Shown: positions 32,122 through 41,003, numbered from the stretch's first letter. The stretch is DNA of 44,897 nt from JBGQDM01 sp041495845 (GCA_041495845.1 JBGQDM010000016.1:1-44897), one strand, 5' to 3'. The notes: a model not told the origin generated them from the letters alone. Numbers and translations are program-made.

Positions 32122-34485
32122 ATGAAGCTTTTCAGCAGAATTTTCACTCCGGGCAACAACCGCCGCCTCAATGAACTAGTGGGGTTTCTCCTGCTGGTGT
32201 CGGCGTTCCTCCTCCTCCTCGCCCTTATTTCGTATTCTCCGCTCGATCCTTCGCTCAACAGCGCGTCGAGCCTGACCATTTCCCGCGCCGCCCGCAACTG
32301 GATTGGTGTCGTGGGCGCTCTCGGTGCTGACCTGGTGCTGCAGTGCTTTGGTTTGAGTGCGTTCCTGCTGCCGGTATTTCCGGCGATGCTGGGGCTGCGC
32401 TGGTTCCATTCGCGCCGGGTGCAAGCAGCAGTGGCCAAGACGCTGGGTTGCGTCTGGCTCATGATGTTTGTCCCGGCCTTGCTGGGGCTGCTGCCCGGCC
32501 ATCTGCGGTGGTTGCACGTGGTCCCCATTGAAGGTCTGGAGGGACGGATCCTCGGCGATTTCCTCATTCACTACCTCAACCTGGCCGGCGCGTGGATTGT
32601 CTGCAGCGCGATTGTGGCGGTGGCGCTCTATCTGACCACGGCGTTCTCGTTCGCTTCCATGCAGGTATGGGCGCCCACGCGCTTTGCCTTCGTTTCCGCG
32701 CTCTGGCAACGCTGGCAGGATTGGCAGGAAGCACGCGCGCGGCGCCAGTCCCAGGAAGAGCTGGAAAAACGGCGGGCCCAGAAGCCAACGGTGGCGACAC
32801 CGATGCGACCGGCGGCCAGCCAGCCGGCTGCAGCGGCCGTTGTTCCCGAACCATCTCCCGTGCGCACCGGCATCGAACGCATGTTGGAAGAGGAAAACCA
32901 AGCGCCGCTTACAGCAGAAACTTCATCCGACGCGCCGGCGGTGGCAGCGCGTGCAGACGGCAACGTCAAAACCAAGACGACGATGCCGCGCGTGGCTGGC
33001 GGCTACAAACTGCCGCCCAGCAGCCTGCTCCACCGTTCCGACGAGCAGCACGCCATTGACGAGGACGAACTCAAGCATCTAGCGGTGGTGATTACGGAAA
33101 AGTTCGCCGAGTTCGATGTGCATGGCCAGGTCACGCAGATCAACCCGGGCCCGGTGGTAACGACGTTCGAGTTCAAGCCAGATGCCGGCGTCAAGTACAG
33201 CCGCATTATCAATCTGGTCGATGACCTCTGCCTGGCACTGCGCGCAGAAAGCATTCTGATCGAGCGCATGGCCGGCAAGTCCACCGTCGGCATTCAGGTA
33301 CCGAATCGCGAGCGAGAACTTATCTGGTTGCGTGAAGGCATTGAGTCAGCCGACTTCATCGGCCATCGCTCCAAGCTGACGCTCGACATGGGCAAGGATT
33401 TGAACGGCCGCGGGGTGGTGGCCGATCTCGCCGCCATGCCCCACTTGTTGATCGCCGGCTCTACCGGCACCGGCAAGAGCGTGGCCATCAACGCCATGAT
33501 CATGTCCATCCTGTACAAGGCGACGCCCGACCAGGTGCGCCTGATTCTGGTGGATCCAAAGCGGCTGGAACTCGGTGTCTACGAAAATGTTCCCCACCTG
33601 TACACGCCCATTATCACCGAGCCCAAACTGGCGGCGAACGCGTTGCGGAATGCGGTGCGCGAGATGGAACGGCGCTTGAAGACGCTGGCCCAGAAGGGCG
33701 TCCGCAACATTGACCAGTACAACAAGCTGTTCGACGATAGCGCGACGCCCAACCTGTTTGGCAGCTCTGATGACGAGCAGCCGTTGCCCTACATCGTGAT
33801 CATTATTGACGAACTGGCCGACCTGATGATGCTCGACCAGAGCAACGTGGAGGAATCCATCACGCGCCTGGCGCAGATGGCGCGCGCGGTTGGAATCCAC
33901 CTCGTGCTGGCCACGCAGCGGCCTTCGGTCGATGTGATCACCGGCCTCATCAAAGCAAACTTCCCTGCCCGCATGTCCTTCCGTGTCGCCACCAAAGTGG
34001 ATTCGCGCACCATTCTGGATGCCAATGGCGCAGAATCGCTTCTGGGGCGCGGCGACCTGCTCTATCTACCGTCTGGTTCCGCCCGCGTCCATCGCTTGCA
34101 CGCTCCGTACGTCACGGAAAAGGAAATTGCCGCAGTGGTCGAGTTCTGGCGGCAGCAGGGTACGGCGGAGTATCAAGAGCACTTCCTGCAAGCGCCCAAG
34201 GAAGAGCGCGAGGCAATCGGGCCCGGGGCTGAAGGCGCCGGTGGAGAAGCACCCGAGGGCGGGCATGATCCGCTCTATGAAGATGCGGTGCGCCTGGTGC
34301 TGGACTTCGGTAAGGCTTCCACGTCGCTCTTGCAGCGACGGCTGCGCATTGGTTATGGGCGCGCCGCGCACCTGATCGACCTGATGGAACAGGACGGTAT
34401 CGTTGGCGCCGCCGACGGCCCCAAGCCGCGTGAGGTGTTGAAGCGTCCCGATTGGATCCGCGAAGTCGAGGAGTCCATGCGCTGA
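32122..34485 (+). CDS. ftsK: DNA translocase FtsK/SpoIIIE
   Basis: The protein is about 787 residues. Four N-terminal membrane helices (about residues 15-190) anchor it at the septum. A variable linker rich in Ala, Pro, Glu and Gln follows (about 210-310). The motor has Walker A GSTGTGKSVAINAM near residue 446 and Walker B YIVIIIDELADLMM. A C-terminal winged-helix gamma domain (about 718-787, LVLDFGKASTSLLQRRLR) reads KOPS/SRS-type sequences to direct chromosome dimer resolution and segregation. A CATAAT box at 32050-32055 may be its -10. The ATG at 32122 is favoured; a GTG at 32074 would add 16 residues. Confidence 0.93.
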   Translation: MKLFSRIFTPGNNRRLNELVGFLLLVSAFLLLLALISYSPLDPSLNSASSLTISRAARNWIGVVGALGADLVLQCFGLSAFLLPVFPAMLGLRWFHSRRVQAAVAKTLGCVWLMMFVPALLGLLPGHLRWLHVVPIEGLEGRILGDFLIHYLNLAGAWIVCSAIVAVALYLTTAFSFASMQVWAPTRFAFVSALWQRWQDWQEARARRQSQEELEKRRAQKPTVATPMRPAASQPAAAAVVPEPSPVRTGIERMLEEENQAPLTAETSSDAPAVAARADGNVKTKTTMPRVAGGYKLPPSSLLHRSDEQHAIDEDELKHLAVVITEKFAEFDVHGQVTQINPGPVVTTFEFKPDAGVKYSRIINLVDDLCLALRAESILIERMAGKSTVGIQVPNRERELIWLREGIESADFIGHRSKLTLDMGKDLNGRGVVADLAAMPHLLIAGSTGTGKSVAINAMIMSILYKATPDQVRLILVDPKRLELGVYENVPHLYTPIITEPKLAANALRNAVREMERRLKTLAQKGVRNIDQYNKLFDDSATPNLFGSSDDEQPLPYIVIIIDELADLMMLDQSNVEESITRLAQMARAVGIHLVLATQRPSVDVITGLIKANFPARMSFRVATKVDSRTILDANGAESLLGRGDLLYLPSGSARVHRLHAPYVTEKEIAAVVEFWRQQGTAEYQEHFLQAPKEEREAIGPGAEGAGGEAPEGGHDPLYEDAVRLVLDFGKASTSLLQRRLRIGYGRAAHLIDLMEQDGIVGAADGPKPREVLKRPDWIREVEESMR

Positions 34486-34555
34486 GCACCGCGAGAGCCT
34501 GCCCAGGCGGGCCGGTTCGCGTTACAATAGTCAAGGAAACCCACGGAAGGTGAGT

Positions 34556-35005
34556 ATGTTGCATCGGGTGTTGGCGGCGTGTTCCCTGCTTCTGATCACG
34601 GTAACTCTATCGGCGCAGTTGGCGGACCCGGCTGCAGCAGTGCCTGCCTACAATGCGGCACCCCCGCCAAAGGGGACAACGCTTCCGCCGGTTCTGCCCA
34701 AGGAACAGCTTTGGGGTGAAAACTCGAGCTTTCCTTATCAGACCCACGCGTACGAACTGGCGGCGAAGATTCCCGCCGTGCTCCACCAACAGCCGTGCTA
34801 CTGCTATTGCGACCGCATGGGCCACAACAGTCTGCATAGTTGCTTTGAGACCACGCACGGGGCGCAATGTTCCATCTGCCTGAAAGAGGCGTACTACGCC
34901 TACGGTGAACATCAGCACGGCAAGACGGCAACCCAGATTCGCAAGGGGATCATGGCCGGAGAATGGAAGAAAATCAACCTGCAAGGGTCATCCAACCTGA
35001 ACTAA
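34556..35005 (+). CDS. Secreted PCYCYC-motif protein
   Basis: This 149-residue protein has a signal peptide (LHRVLAACSLLLITVTLSA), a Pro-rich linker (about residues 22-55) and a Cys/His-rich domain. In that domain QQPCYCYCDRMGHNSLHSCF (about residues 78-97) is followed by HGAQCSICLKEAYYAY. Five or more Cys and four His are close together. This is a variant of the PCYCGC-motif proteins seen in Bacillus and other bacteria, whose function is unknown; the second CGC is CYC here. A metal- or haem-binding role is possible but unproven. A TACAAT box lies at 34523-34528. The start could be GTG at 34550, two codons earlier. Confidence 0.75.
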   Translation: MLHRVLAACSLLLITVTLSAQLADPAAAVPAYNAAPPPKGTTLPPVLPKEQLWGENSSFPYQTHAYELAAKIPAVLHQQPCYCYCDRMGHNSLHSCFETTHGAQCSICLKEAYYAYGEHQHGKTATQIRKGIMAGEWKKINLQGSSNLN

Positions 35006-35171
35006 GGACGAAGCGAAAGCCGCGACTCCTGTTTGGCGGATTTCCACAGGGCATTGTTTTTGTACTGACCGGCGGTCTCCAAAGTGGGCCACTGCGATTC
35101 CATTAAAAGTGCGAGAAGAAGTTGAATTGTTAGCCACTAAGTAATTCATAAGAAAGCTGGTTCTACTCAAA

Positions 35172-35741
35172 ATGGCAAAAACTGCGAAGATGCCTGTACC
35201 GGCTGCAGGCAAGCTGGCGATCAGCGACGACCCGAAATTTGCACAGGCTGTGCAAAACTACGAGACCGGACTCCGGGCCATGCAAGAGCATAAATTTGAC
35301 CGCGCATCCACCTTGTTTCAGAAGGTCCTGGACAGCCCCTGCCGCGAGTTGGCGGACCGCGCCCGCGTCCACCTGAGCGCTTGCAGCCGCCAGGGCGAAC
35401 GTGCCGCCCTGCAATTCAAGTCTCCCGAAGAGCACTACGACTACGCCATCTCGCTGGTCAACCAGGGCGACTACGCCGGCGCCAAAGAACATCTGGAGAA
35501 GCTGCTGAAGCAGTCCCCAAAAACCGACTATGTGCTCTACGGGCTGGCCGCCCTGCAGTGCCTCACCGGGCACGTCGAGGACTCGCTGCGTCAACTGGAT
35601 GAAGCCATTCAAGCGAATCCCAGCGTCCGCTTCCAGGCGCGCAACGATTCCGATTTCCAGAACCTGAGCGAAGACCCGCGCTTCACCGAACTGCTGTATC
35701 CGGATCCCGATGGGGACACACCCGAAGAGGCCGGGCTGTAG
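35172..35741 (+). CDS. TPR-repeat protein
   Basis: The 189-residue protein contains about three tetratricopeptide-like repeats: FAQAVQNYETGLRAMQEHKF (about residues 23-42), YDYAISLVNQGDYAGAKEHL (about 88-107) and YVLYGLAALQCLTGHVEDSL (about 116-135). An acidic tail ends in EEAGL. There is no signal peptide, so it is cytoplasmic. TPR proteins build protein complexes, but the partner is not deducible. It lies between the PCYCYC gene and yvcK. yvcK starts 32 bp after its stop, so they may be in one transcript. Confidence 0.75.
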   Translation: MAKTAKMPVPAAGKLAISDDPKFAQAVQNYETGLRAMQEHKFDRASTLFQKVLDSPCRELADRARVHLSACSRQGERAALQFKSPEEHYDYAISLVNQGDYAGAKEHLEKLLKQSPKTDYVLYGLAALQCLTGHVEDSLRQLDEAIQANPSVRFQARNDSDFQNLSEDPRFTELLYPDPDGDTPEEAGL

Positions 35742-35773
35742 TCAGCGCGCAGGCAAAGGAGCGGGGCATTCCA

Positions 35774-36829
35774 GTGACGGTTGGAGCAGGCCGAGGCGGA
35801 CTCCGGGTGGTTGCGATTGGAGGCGGTACCGGCCTTTCCACGCTGCTCAAGGGCTTGAAGCGCTATACCTCGCCGGCGGCGGACAGCGGAGCGGCTGTCA
35901 TTGCCGAGCTTTCCGGCATTGTGACCGTCAGCGACGACGGCGGCTCCAGCGGACGGCTGCGCCAGGAGCTGAACATGCTCCCGCCCGGCGACATCCGCAA
36001 CTGCATTGTCGCCCTTTCTGAAGATGAAACGCTGCTGGCGCGACTGTTTCAACATCGCTTCCAGAAAGGGTCTGGGCTCGAAGGCCATAGCCTCGGCAAC
36101 CTGTTCCTCGCCGCCCTGACTGGCATCACCGGAGACTTTGCGGAAGCGGTGCGCCTCTCCAGCGAAGTGCTGCTCACGCGCGGACGCATTTTCCCCGCGA
36201 CTACCTCCAACATCGAACTCGAAGCCATCATGGCGGACGGCACGCGCGTCCGCGGAGAGACCAAGATTACCGCCTCCAGCGGGCGCATCGTCGAACTCAC
36301 GCTGGTGCCGCCGGACGTGCAGCCGATGCCGCAGACGTTGGAAGCCATCGCGCGCGCCGATCTGATCACGATCGGCCCGGGGTCGCTCTTCACCAGCTTG
36401 ATCCCCAACCTGCTCGTAGAAGGCATTCCGGAAGCGATTGCAGCGGCGCCGGCGGTCAAAGTCTACGTTTGCAACCTGATGACGCAAGCCAACGAAAGCC
36501 TGGGCTTGACTGCGGCGGACCACATCCGGGCGCTGCACCAGCACGCCCAACGTCACCTCTTTGATTTTGCCCTGATCAACCAGCAACCGGTATCGGCGGA
36601 ACTGCGAGCGAAATACGCGTTGGAGGGAGCCGCGCAAATCGTGGCCGATTTCGCCGCGGTGGAAAGCCTGCGCGTCTGCCCCATCGTGGGCGACTACCTG
36701 GACGAAGCGGGCGTGGCTCGCCACGCCACTGACCGTGTGGCCCGCGACCTGCTCGCCCTGGTAACGCGGGTGCAGCAGGATGGCCGCTCCGCCGGTGCCC
36801 GCGCACCCAAAGCTTCACCCGCATCCTGA
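35774..36829 (+). CDS. yvcK: YvcK/CofD-family UDP-GlcNAc-binding regulator
   Basis: The 351-residue protein has the family N-terminus RVVAIGGGTGLSTLLKGLKR, then TVSDDGGSSGRLRQELNMLP and PGDIRNCIVALS, and GLEGHSLGNLF and GPGSLFTSLIPNLL later. YvcK proteins bind UDP-N-acetylglucosamine and are needed for normal cell shape and growth on gluconeogenic carbon in Bacillus and mycobacteria. Homology with CofD, a lactyl transferase in F420 synthesis, is structural; no F420 genes are near. The start is GTG at 35774. It is followed after 24 bp by glmU, which makes the UDP-GlcNAc that YvcK senses. Confidence 0.9.
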   Translation: MTVGAGRGGLRVVAIGGGTGLSTLLKGLKRYTSPAADSGAAVIAELSGIVTVSDDGGSSGRLRQELNMLPPGDIRNCIVALSEDETLLARLFQHRFQKGSGLEGHSLGNLFLAALTGITGDFAEAVRLSSEVLLTRGRIFPATTSNIELEAIMADGTRVRGETKITASSGRIVELTLVPPDVQPMPQTLEAIARADLITIGPGSLFTSLIPNLLVEGIPEAIAAAPAVKVYVCNLMTQANESLGLTAADHIRALHQHAQRHLFDFALINQQPVSAELRAKYALEGAAQIVADFAAVESLRVCPIVGDYLDEAGVARHATDRVARDLLALVTRVQQDGRSAGARAPKASPAS

Positions 36830-36840
36830 ACGGCTCGCGG

Positions 36841-36846
36841 TATATT
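36841..36846 (+). promoter_or_regulatory. -10-like TATATT for glmU
   Basis: TATATT lies 7 nt before the glmU ATG at 36854, with no Shine-Dalgarno site. It may give a separate leaderless glmU transcript in addition to read-through from yvcK. Confidence 0.4.
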
Positions 36847-36853
36847 GGCTGCA

Positions 36854-38293
36854 ATGAAGAAACCTGCCAGGTCAAACGCACCGCGAATTGCTGTGGCCAT
36901 TTTGGCCGCCGGCAAAGGTACGCGGCTGAAATCACGCCATCCCAAAGTGCTGCATGAGGCCGGCAGCCTGCCGCTGCTGCAGCACGCCATCAATGCCGCC
37001 CGCCAACTCGTACCGGCGGCAGACATTTTTGCCATCGTCGGATATGAAGCCGAACGGGTGCAGCAGGCGGTGGCGGCCAGCGGCATTGGCTTTGTTCTGC
37101 AACGGGAGCAGCGGGGAACGGGGCACGCCCTGATGGTGGCGCGGGCGGCGCTCGCCGCTTATGACCACGTGCTCGTACTCTCGGGCGATGCGCCCTTGAT
37201 TCGCCCGGAAACTCTGGCTCGCCTCCGCGATCAACATCTGGAAAAACGCGCGGCGATGACGCTCCTGAGCGCCGTGCCAGAGGATCCCACGGGCTACGGG
37301 CGGGTGTTGCGCCGCAAGAAGGGCGCACGGGTGACCGACGAGGTCGTAGCGATTGTCGAAGAAAAATCGCTCACCCCGGCGCAGCGAAAAGCGAATCTGC
37401 GCGAGATCAACGCCGGGTTTTACGCCTTTGCCGTGAAACCCCTGTTCGCCCACATTGACCGATTGACGACGGACAATCCGCATCACGAACTCTATCTAAC
37501 CGACGTGGCCGCGCTCCTGGGTAAAGCACGGGAACGGGTCATAGTACTGGCGACTGAGGATGCCACGGAGGTTTTGGGCATCAACACGCGCGCGGAATTG
37601 GCGCGGCTGGATGCGCGGCTGCGCGATCGGGCTTGCGCCGCGCTGATGGCGGCCGGCGTCACCATCTTCCGGCCTGAGACCTGCGTCATTGACGCCGGTG
37701 TCACCGTGGCGGCAGACACCGTGATTGAACCTTTTGTACAACTCCTGGGCACAACCCAAATCGGCGCCGATTGCCGCATTCGATCCTATTCAGTGGTGCG
37801 CAACTGCGAGATCGGCGACGGCGTGACTCTACTGCCCGGATGCGTGATGACCGATTCCCGCATCGCCAACGGAGCCATTCTGGGACCCTATTGCCATCTG
37901 CGCCAAGGCAGCGATATTGGCGAAGGCGCGCGTATTGGAAACTTTGTGGAGACGAAGAAGACCCGCGTCGGCAAGGGATCGAAGGCCAACCATCTCACCT
38001 ATCTGGGCGACGCGGAAATTGGGGAGCGCGTGAATGTAGGCGCGGGCACCATCACCTGCAACTACAACGGCGTCGGCAAATACCGCACCGTGATCGAAGA
38101 CGGCGCCTTCATCGGCAGCAATGCCGCGCTAGTGGCTCCGGTGCGGATTGGCCGCGGAGCCTATGTGGCCGCAGCCTCCTGCATCACCGAAGATGTGCCC
38201 GCGGATGCATTGGCCCTGGGCCGCGCCCGGCAGACGATCAAGGAAGGCTGGGCCAAAGCCAAGCGCGAAGCGGCGGGCAAGAAGGACCACTAA
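36854..38293 (+). CDS. glmU: Bifunctional GlmU (UDP-GlcNAc synthesis)
   Basis: The protein is about 479 residues. The N-terminal pyrophosphorylase domain (about 1-240) has VAILAAGKGTRLKSRHPKVL and makes UDP-GlcNAc from GlcNAc-1-P and UTP. The C-terminal left-handed beta helix (about 260-460; e.g. NGAILGPYCHLRQGSDIGEG, then the conserved ETKKTRVGKGSKANHLTYLG and VGAGTITCNYNGVGKY) is the acetyltransferase that makes GlcNAc-1-P from GlcN-1-P. Both halves are complete. UDP-GlcNAc feeds peptidoglycan and lipid A synthesis. The ATG at 36854 is preferred to a TTG at 36845. Confidence 0.95.
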   Translation: MKKPARSNAPRIAVAILAAGKGTRLKSRHPKVLHEAGSLPLLQHAINAARQLVPAADIFAIVGYEAERVQQAVAASGIGFVLQREQRGTGHALMVARAALAAYDHVLVLSGDAPLIRPETLARLRDQHLEKRAAMTLLSAVPEDPTGYGRVLRRKKGARVTDEVVAIVEEKSLTPAQRKANLREINAGFYAFAVKPLFAHIDRLTTDNPHHELYLTDVAALLGKARERVIVLATEDATEVLGINTRAELARLDARLRDRACAALMAAGVTIFRPETCVIDAGVTVAADTVIEPFVQLLGTTQIGADCRIRSYSVVRNCEIGDGVTLLPGCVMTDSRIANGAILGPYCHLRQGSDIGEGARIGNFVETKKTRVGKGSKANHLTYLGDAEIGERVNVGAGTITCNYNGVGKYRTVIEDGAFIGSNAALVAPVRIGRGAYVAAASCITEDVPADALALGRARQTIKEGWAKAKREAAGKKDH

Positions 38294-38321
38294 AGTGGTG
38301 AAGCCAGCACCGAAAATCGCG

Positions 38322-38400
38322 CTGTCATCCTGAGCGAAGGGAAGGACCTATGTAACTTGCCGGCGAGCGCAGAGATCCTTCACTTCGTTCAGGATGACAG
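38322..38400. repeat. REP-like inverted repeat element
   Basis: Left arm 38322-38349 begins CTGTCATCCTGAGCGAAG. Right arm 38373-38400 ends CTTCGTTCAGGATGACAG. The two 28-nt arms are complementary with three mismatches, around a 23-nt loop. The element lies between convergent glmU and a secreted-protein gene and could form a long hairpin. Similar sequences are widespread in intergenic regions of several phyla. Confidence 0.75.
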
Positions 38401-38434
38401 AGCTGTGGAACTGACAATGCTGCGGGAATGACCG

Positions 38435-39364
38435 CTACCGCGAGACCGCCGCAAACAGATCGGATTGCAGCAGCGACTGAAACTTCTTCTCGTCGCTCTT
38501 GAAATGCATCCGCAGGTTGGAACTCTGCGAATCCACGGTGACCCCTTCGAGCGCCATCTTCTCCACCGGGGTGGCATTCAAGCGGCGGTAGAGCATCCCT
38601 GCCTGCAAGAGCGAAGAAAGCGTAGTCGCGGTCATGGCGTCTGATGTAATCACATCCATATCGAAATTCACGCCACTGGCAAAATTCATGGTGTAGCGCG
38701 AGCCGAGCAGGCGCTTCTTGACGGTTTCATAGTCCGCCAGTTTGGAGGCATCGCCGAGCGCCGCGCGCAGCATGTTCTGCGTGCCGCCCTGGTCGAGCAC
38801 ACTCCACACCGAGCCGGAATCCACCGAAGAAATCAGGTCGGCAACCTGTGGATTCGAATCGAGAGTTTGAGCATAACCATCGCGCGCATCGAGGGCTGGG
38901 CGAATGGCGCCGCTGTCGCCGAAGAGCAGGGTGAAGTCATCCAGGAACGACATCTGCATCCCGCCCATGGGATAGAGTGCGGCATTGCGATACTGCGCCG
39001 GCTTGATTTTCTGCGTCGTCATCTTCTTTAGGACGGCCTTGGTCGGAAACTGGCCCTGCGCAATACCGACCAGCCGCAGGCCTTGTTTGGGCACGCGGAA
39101 CGCGACAAAAGTCAGCTGCTCCAGGTCGCGGTCGGGATCAATGCCGATGCCGCGCAGCGCGGTTTCAAACTGCTTCAGGTTCTCGGGCAGGACGCGCGAA
39201 CGCAGCGCCATGGCGGTCTCCGAGTTGCGAAGCGCGCGGTAATCCACGGAAATAATCTGTTGCACATCGCCCGGAATCACCGAGCGGGCAGAAGTACCGA
39301 GCGGCATGGCCCATACCGAGCCCACCAGGATCATGGCCAGAACGCACATGCTGAAACTGCGCAT
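38435..39364 (-). CDS. Secreted protein of unknown function
   Basis: The protein is about 309 residues from the ATG at 39364 (MRSFSMCVLAMILVGSVWAM, a signal peptide). GAGGAG lies upstream at a good distance. The mature part is a mixed alpha/beta domain; it contains VIPGDVQQIISVDYRALRNS near residue 30, LTFVAFRVPKQGLRLVGIAQ near 85 and DFTLLFGDSGAIRPALDARD near 145. I do not recognise a named family, though the layout resembles large exported proteins that are common in Acidobacteria. It is monocistronic. The inverted repeat at 38322-38400 lies just after its stop. Confidence 0.65.
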   Translation of the reverse strand: MRSFSMCVLAMILVGSVWAMPLGTSARSVIPGDVQQIISVDYRALRNSETAMALRSRVLPENLKQFETALRGIGIDPDRDLEQLTFVAFRVPKQGLRLVGIAQGQFPTKAVLKKMTTQKIKPAQYRNAALYPMGGMQMSFLDDFTLLFGDSGAIRPALDARDGYAQTLDSNPQVADLISSVDSGSVWSVLDQGGTQNMLRAALGDASKLADYETVKKRLLGSRYTMNFASGVNFDMDVITSDAMTATTLSSLLQAGMLYRRLNATPVEKMALEGVTVDSQSSNLRMHFKSDEKKFQSLLQSDLFAAVSR

Positions 39365-39516
39365 AAACACCTCTCCTCGTCAGCTACTTGGATGCACTTT
39401 CGCTGCAGGATCGTTGTGCCTATTCTAACTCGCCCTAGACCCGGCAGGAGCGAGCACGGAGGTACACAGGAAGGGTCGTCCTCTCGGCAAGTAAGGGGCA
39501 GGAACTGGCTGTTCTT

Positions 39517-40989
39517 CTATTGCAGCGCGGTCACGCGTTGCCGCACCTGCGCGGCAAATGCCTCGTCCTTGAGCGATTCCAGATTGATCTCCACATTCGC
39601 CAGAGCGCCTTCCATGCCAGCCCGGGCCAGCGCCATCCCGGTGACGAGGTCGGACTTCATGTTCGGATTGGTAATGGGCTTGAGCGACTCAACAATCTTC
39701 GCCACTTCTTTCACGCGCTCCGCCACGCCGAGCGGCACCAGTGTGGCCTGCTGCAACGCCCCGCTGATGGCGGCTTCTCCCGCTGTCGCATTTTCTCTGG
39801 CCAGCTTGTAGGCCTTGACCACGGCGTTATACGCCTCGGAATCCGCATCGATTGCGGCCTTCAATTCTTCGCGCAGGCGCGCGAGTTTGCGGATGGCTTC
39901 GCTGAGTTGGCTCTCGTATCGCGCATAGGCCTTCTTGCCGCGCGACATGCCGGCCACCATCTGCGCCAGTCCCGCCGCCATGGCTCCAGCGGCCGCCGAA
40001 GCGCTGCCGCCGCCGGGAGTGGCCGTTGGCGCGGCCAACTGCTCCACAAACGGTTCGACTCCGGCCCGCAGGCCGCCCACCGCCACCTTGCCGCCCATCA
40101 CTGCGGCCAGCCGGTTTTCCAGAATCAGCGACGAATTGAAATTCTCCACTTGCAGAAACCACTCGGCGGCATCTTCCAGCGCCTTCTTCGGAATGAGGCC
40201 GACGATCTCACTGGAGATCGGCGTCACCCCATACCGAGCCGCCTCGCGCTTGACGAACTCGAACACGCGATGCACCGGCGTCTGCTCGAAGTCGGTCAAG
40301 TTCATGGAAACCTGCGCCAGGCCACGCACCGAAAAGCCCGCACCTTTCACGTAGCGGAAGCCGCCGGAGGACTGCCGCACCGCTTTGGCAATCTTTTTGG
40401 CGATGTCGACATCGGCGGTATTCAGAAACACGTTGTAGGCGACAAGAAATTTGCGCGCGCCGACCACGGTGGCGCCGGCAGTAGGATGCAAGGCTGCCCC
40501 GCCAAAATCCGGACGCCGCGCCGGGTTGGTCTTCACTTCCTCGCGCAGGCCTTCGAATTGCCCACGACGAATGTTTTCCAGGTTTTGCCGCTCTGGCGTT
40601 GCCGCCGCCGCTTCGTAGAGATACACCGGCACCTGAAAGCGTTTCCAGATTTCCGCGCCCACGTGCTTGGCCATGGCCACGCAATCTTCGAGCGTCACAC
40701 CTTCAATGGGGATGAACGGCACCACATCCGCCGCGCCCATCCGCGGGTGTGCGCCTTGGTGTTTGGTCAGGTCAAGGACTTCGGCAGCCTTGCCCACACC
40801 GCGGATGGCGGCTTCCTGAATGGCTTCGCGTTCCCCGACCAGGGTCACCACACAGCGGTTGTGGTCCGCGTCCATCTCGCGGTCGAGCAGGTAGACGCCG
40901 TCCACTTTCATGGCGGCGAGGATGGCATCAATTTTGGCCGGATCGCGGCCTTCAGAGAAATTCGGGACACATTCAACCAGCGTAGACAT
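39517..40989 (-). CDS. ftcD: Bifunctional glutamate formimidoyltransferase / formimidoyl-THF cyclodeaminase
   Basis: The 490-residue protein joins two histidine-degradation enzymes. The N-terminal part (about 1-300) has VECVPNFSEGRD and KHQGAHPRMGAADVVPFIPI with the catalytic His; it transfers the formimino group from formiminoglutamate to tetrahydrofolate. The C-terminal part (about 315-490), with PGGGSASAAAGAMAAGLAQM, is the cyclodeaminase that yields 5,10-methenyl-THF and ammonia. Both domains are complete, as in animal FTCD. No hut genes lie nearby, so it may serve general one-carbon metabolism. TATGCT lies 8 nt before the ATG. Confidence 0.95.
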   Translation of the reverse strand: MSTLVECVPNFSEGRDPAKIDAILAAMKVDGVYLLDREMDADHNRCVVTLVGEREAIQEAAIRGVGKAAEVLDLTKHQGAHPRMGAADVVPFIPIEGVTLEDCVAMAKHVGAEIWKRFQVPVYLYEAAAATPERQNLENIRRGQFEGLREEVKTNPARRPDFGGAALHPTAGATVVGARKFLVAYNVFLNTADVDIAKKIAKAVRQSSGGFRYVKGAGFSVRGLAQVSMNLTDFEQTPVHRVFEFVKREAARYGVTPISSEIVGLIPKKALEDAAEWFLQVENFNSSLILENRLAAVMGGKVAVGGLRAGVEPFVEQLAAPTATPGGGSASAAAGAMAAGLAQMVAGMSRGKKAYARYESQLSEAIRKLARLREELKAAIDADSEAYNAVVKAYKLARENATAGEAAISGALQQATLVPLGVAERVKEVAKIVESLKPITNPNMKSDLVTGMALARAGMEGALANVEINLESLKDEAFAAQVRQRVTALQ

Positions 40990-40997
40990 AACCGAGA

Positions 40998-41003
40998 AGC
41001 ATA
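40998..41003 (-). promoter_or_regulatory. -10-like TATGCT for ftcD
   Basis: TATGCT on the minus strand lies 8 nt before the ftcD ATG and no Shine-Dalgarno site is visible, suggesting a leaderless message. Confidence 0.4.

Noticed and set aside
35121..35160. TTGAAT with a downstream AT-rich stretch as a promoter for the TPR gene
   Set aside because: At 17-nt spacing the -10 candidate (TTCATA) matches poorly, so it was not listed as a feature.
35609..36724. 371-codon open frame on the minus strand
   Set aside because: Antisense of the TPR gene end and yvcK, with no recognisable protein features.
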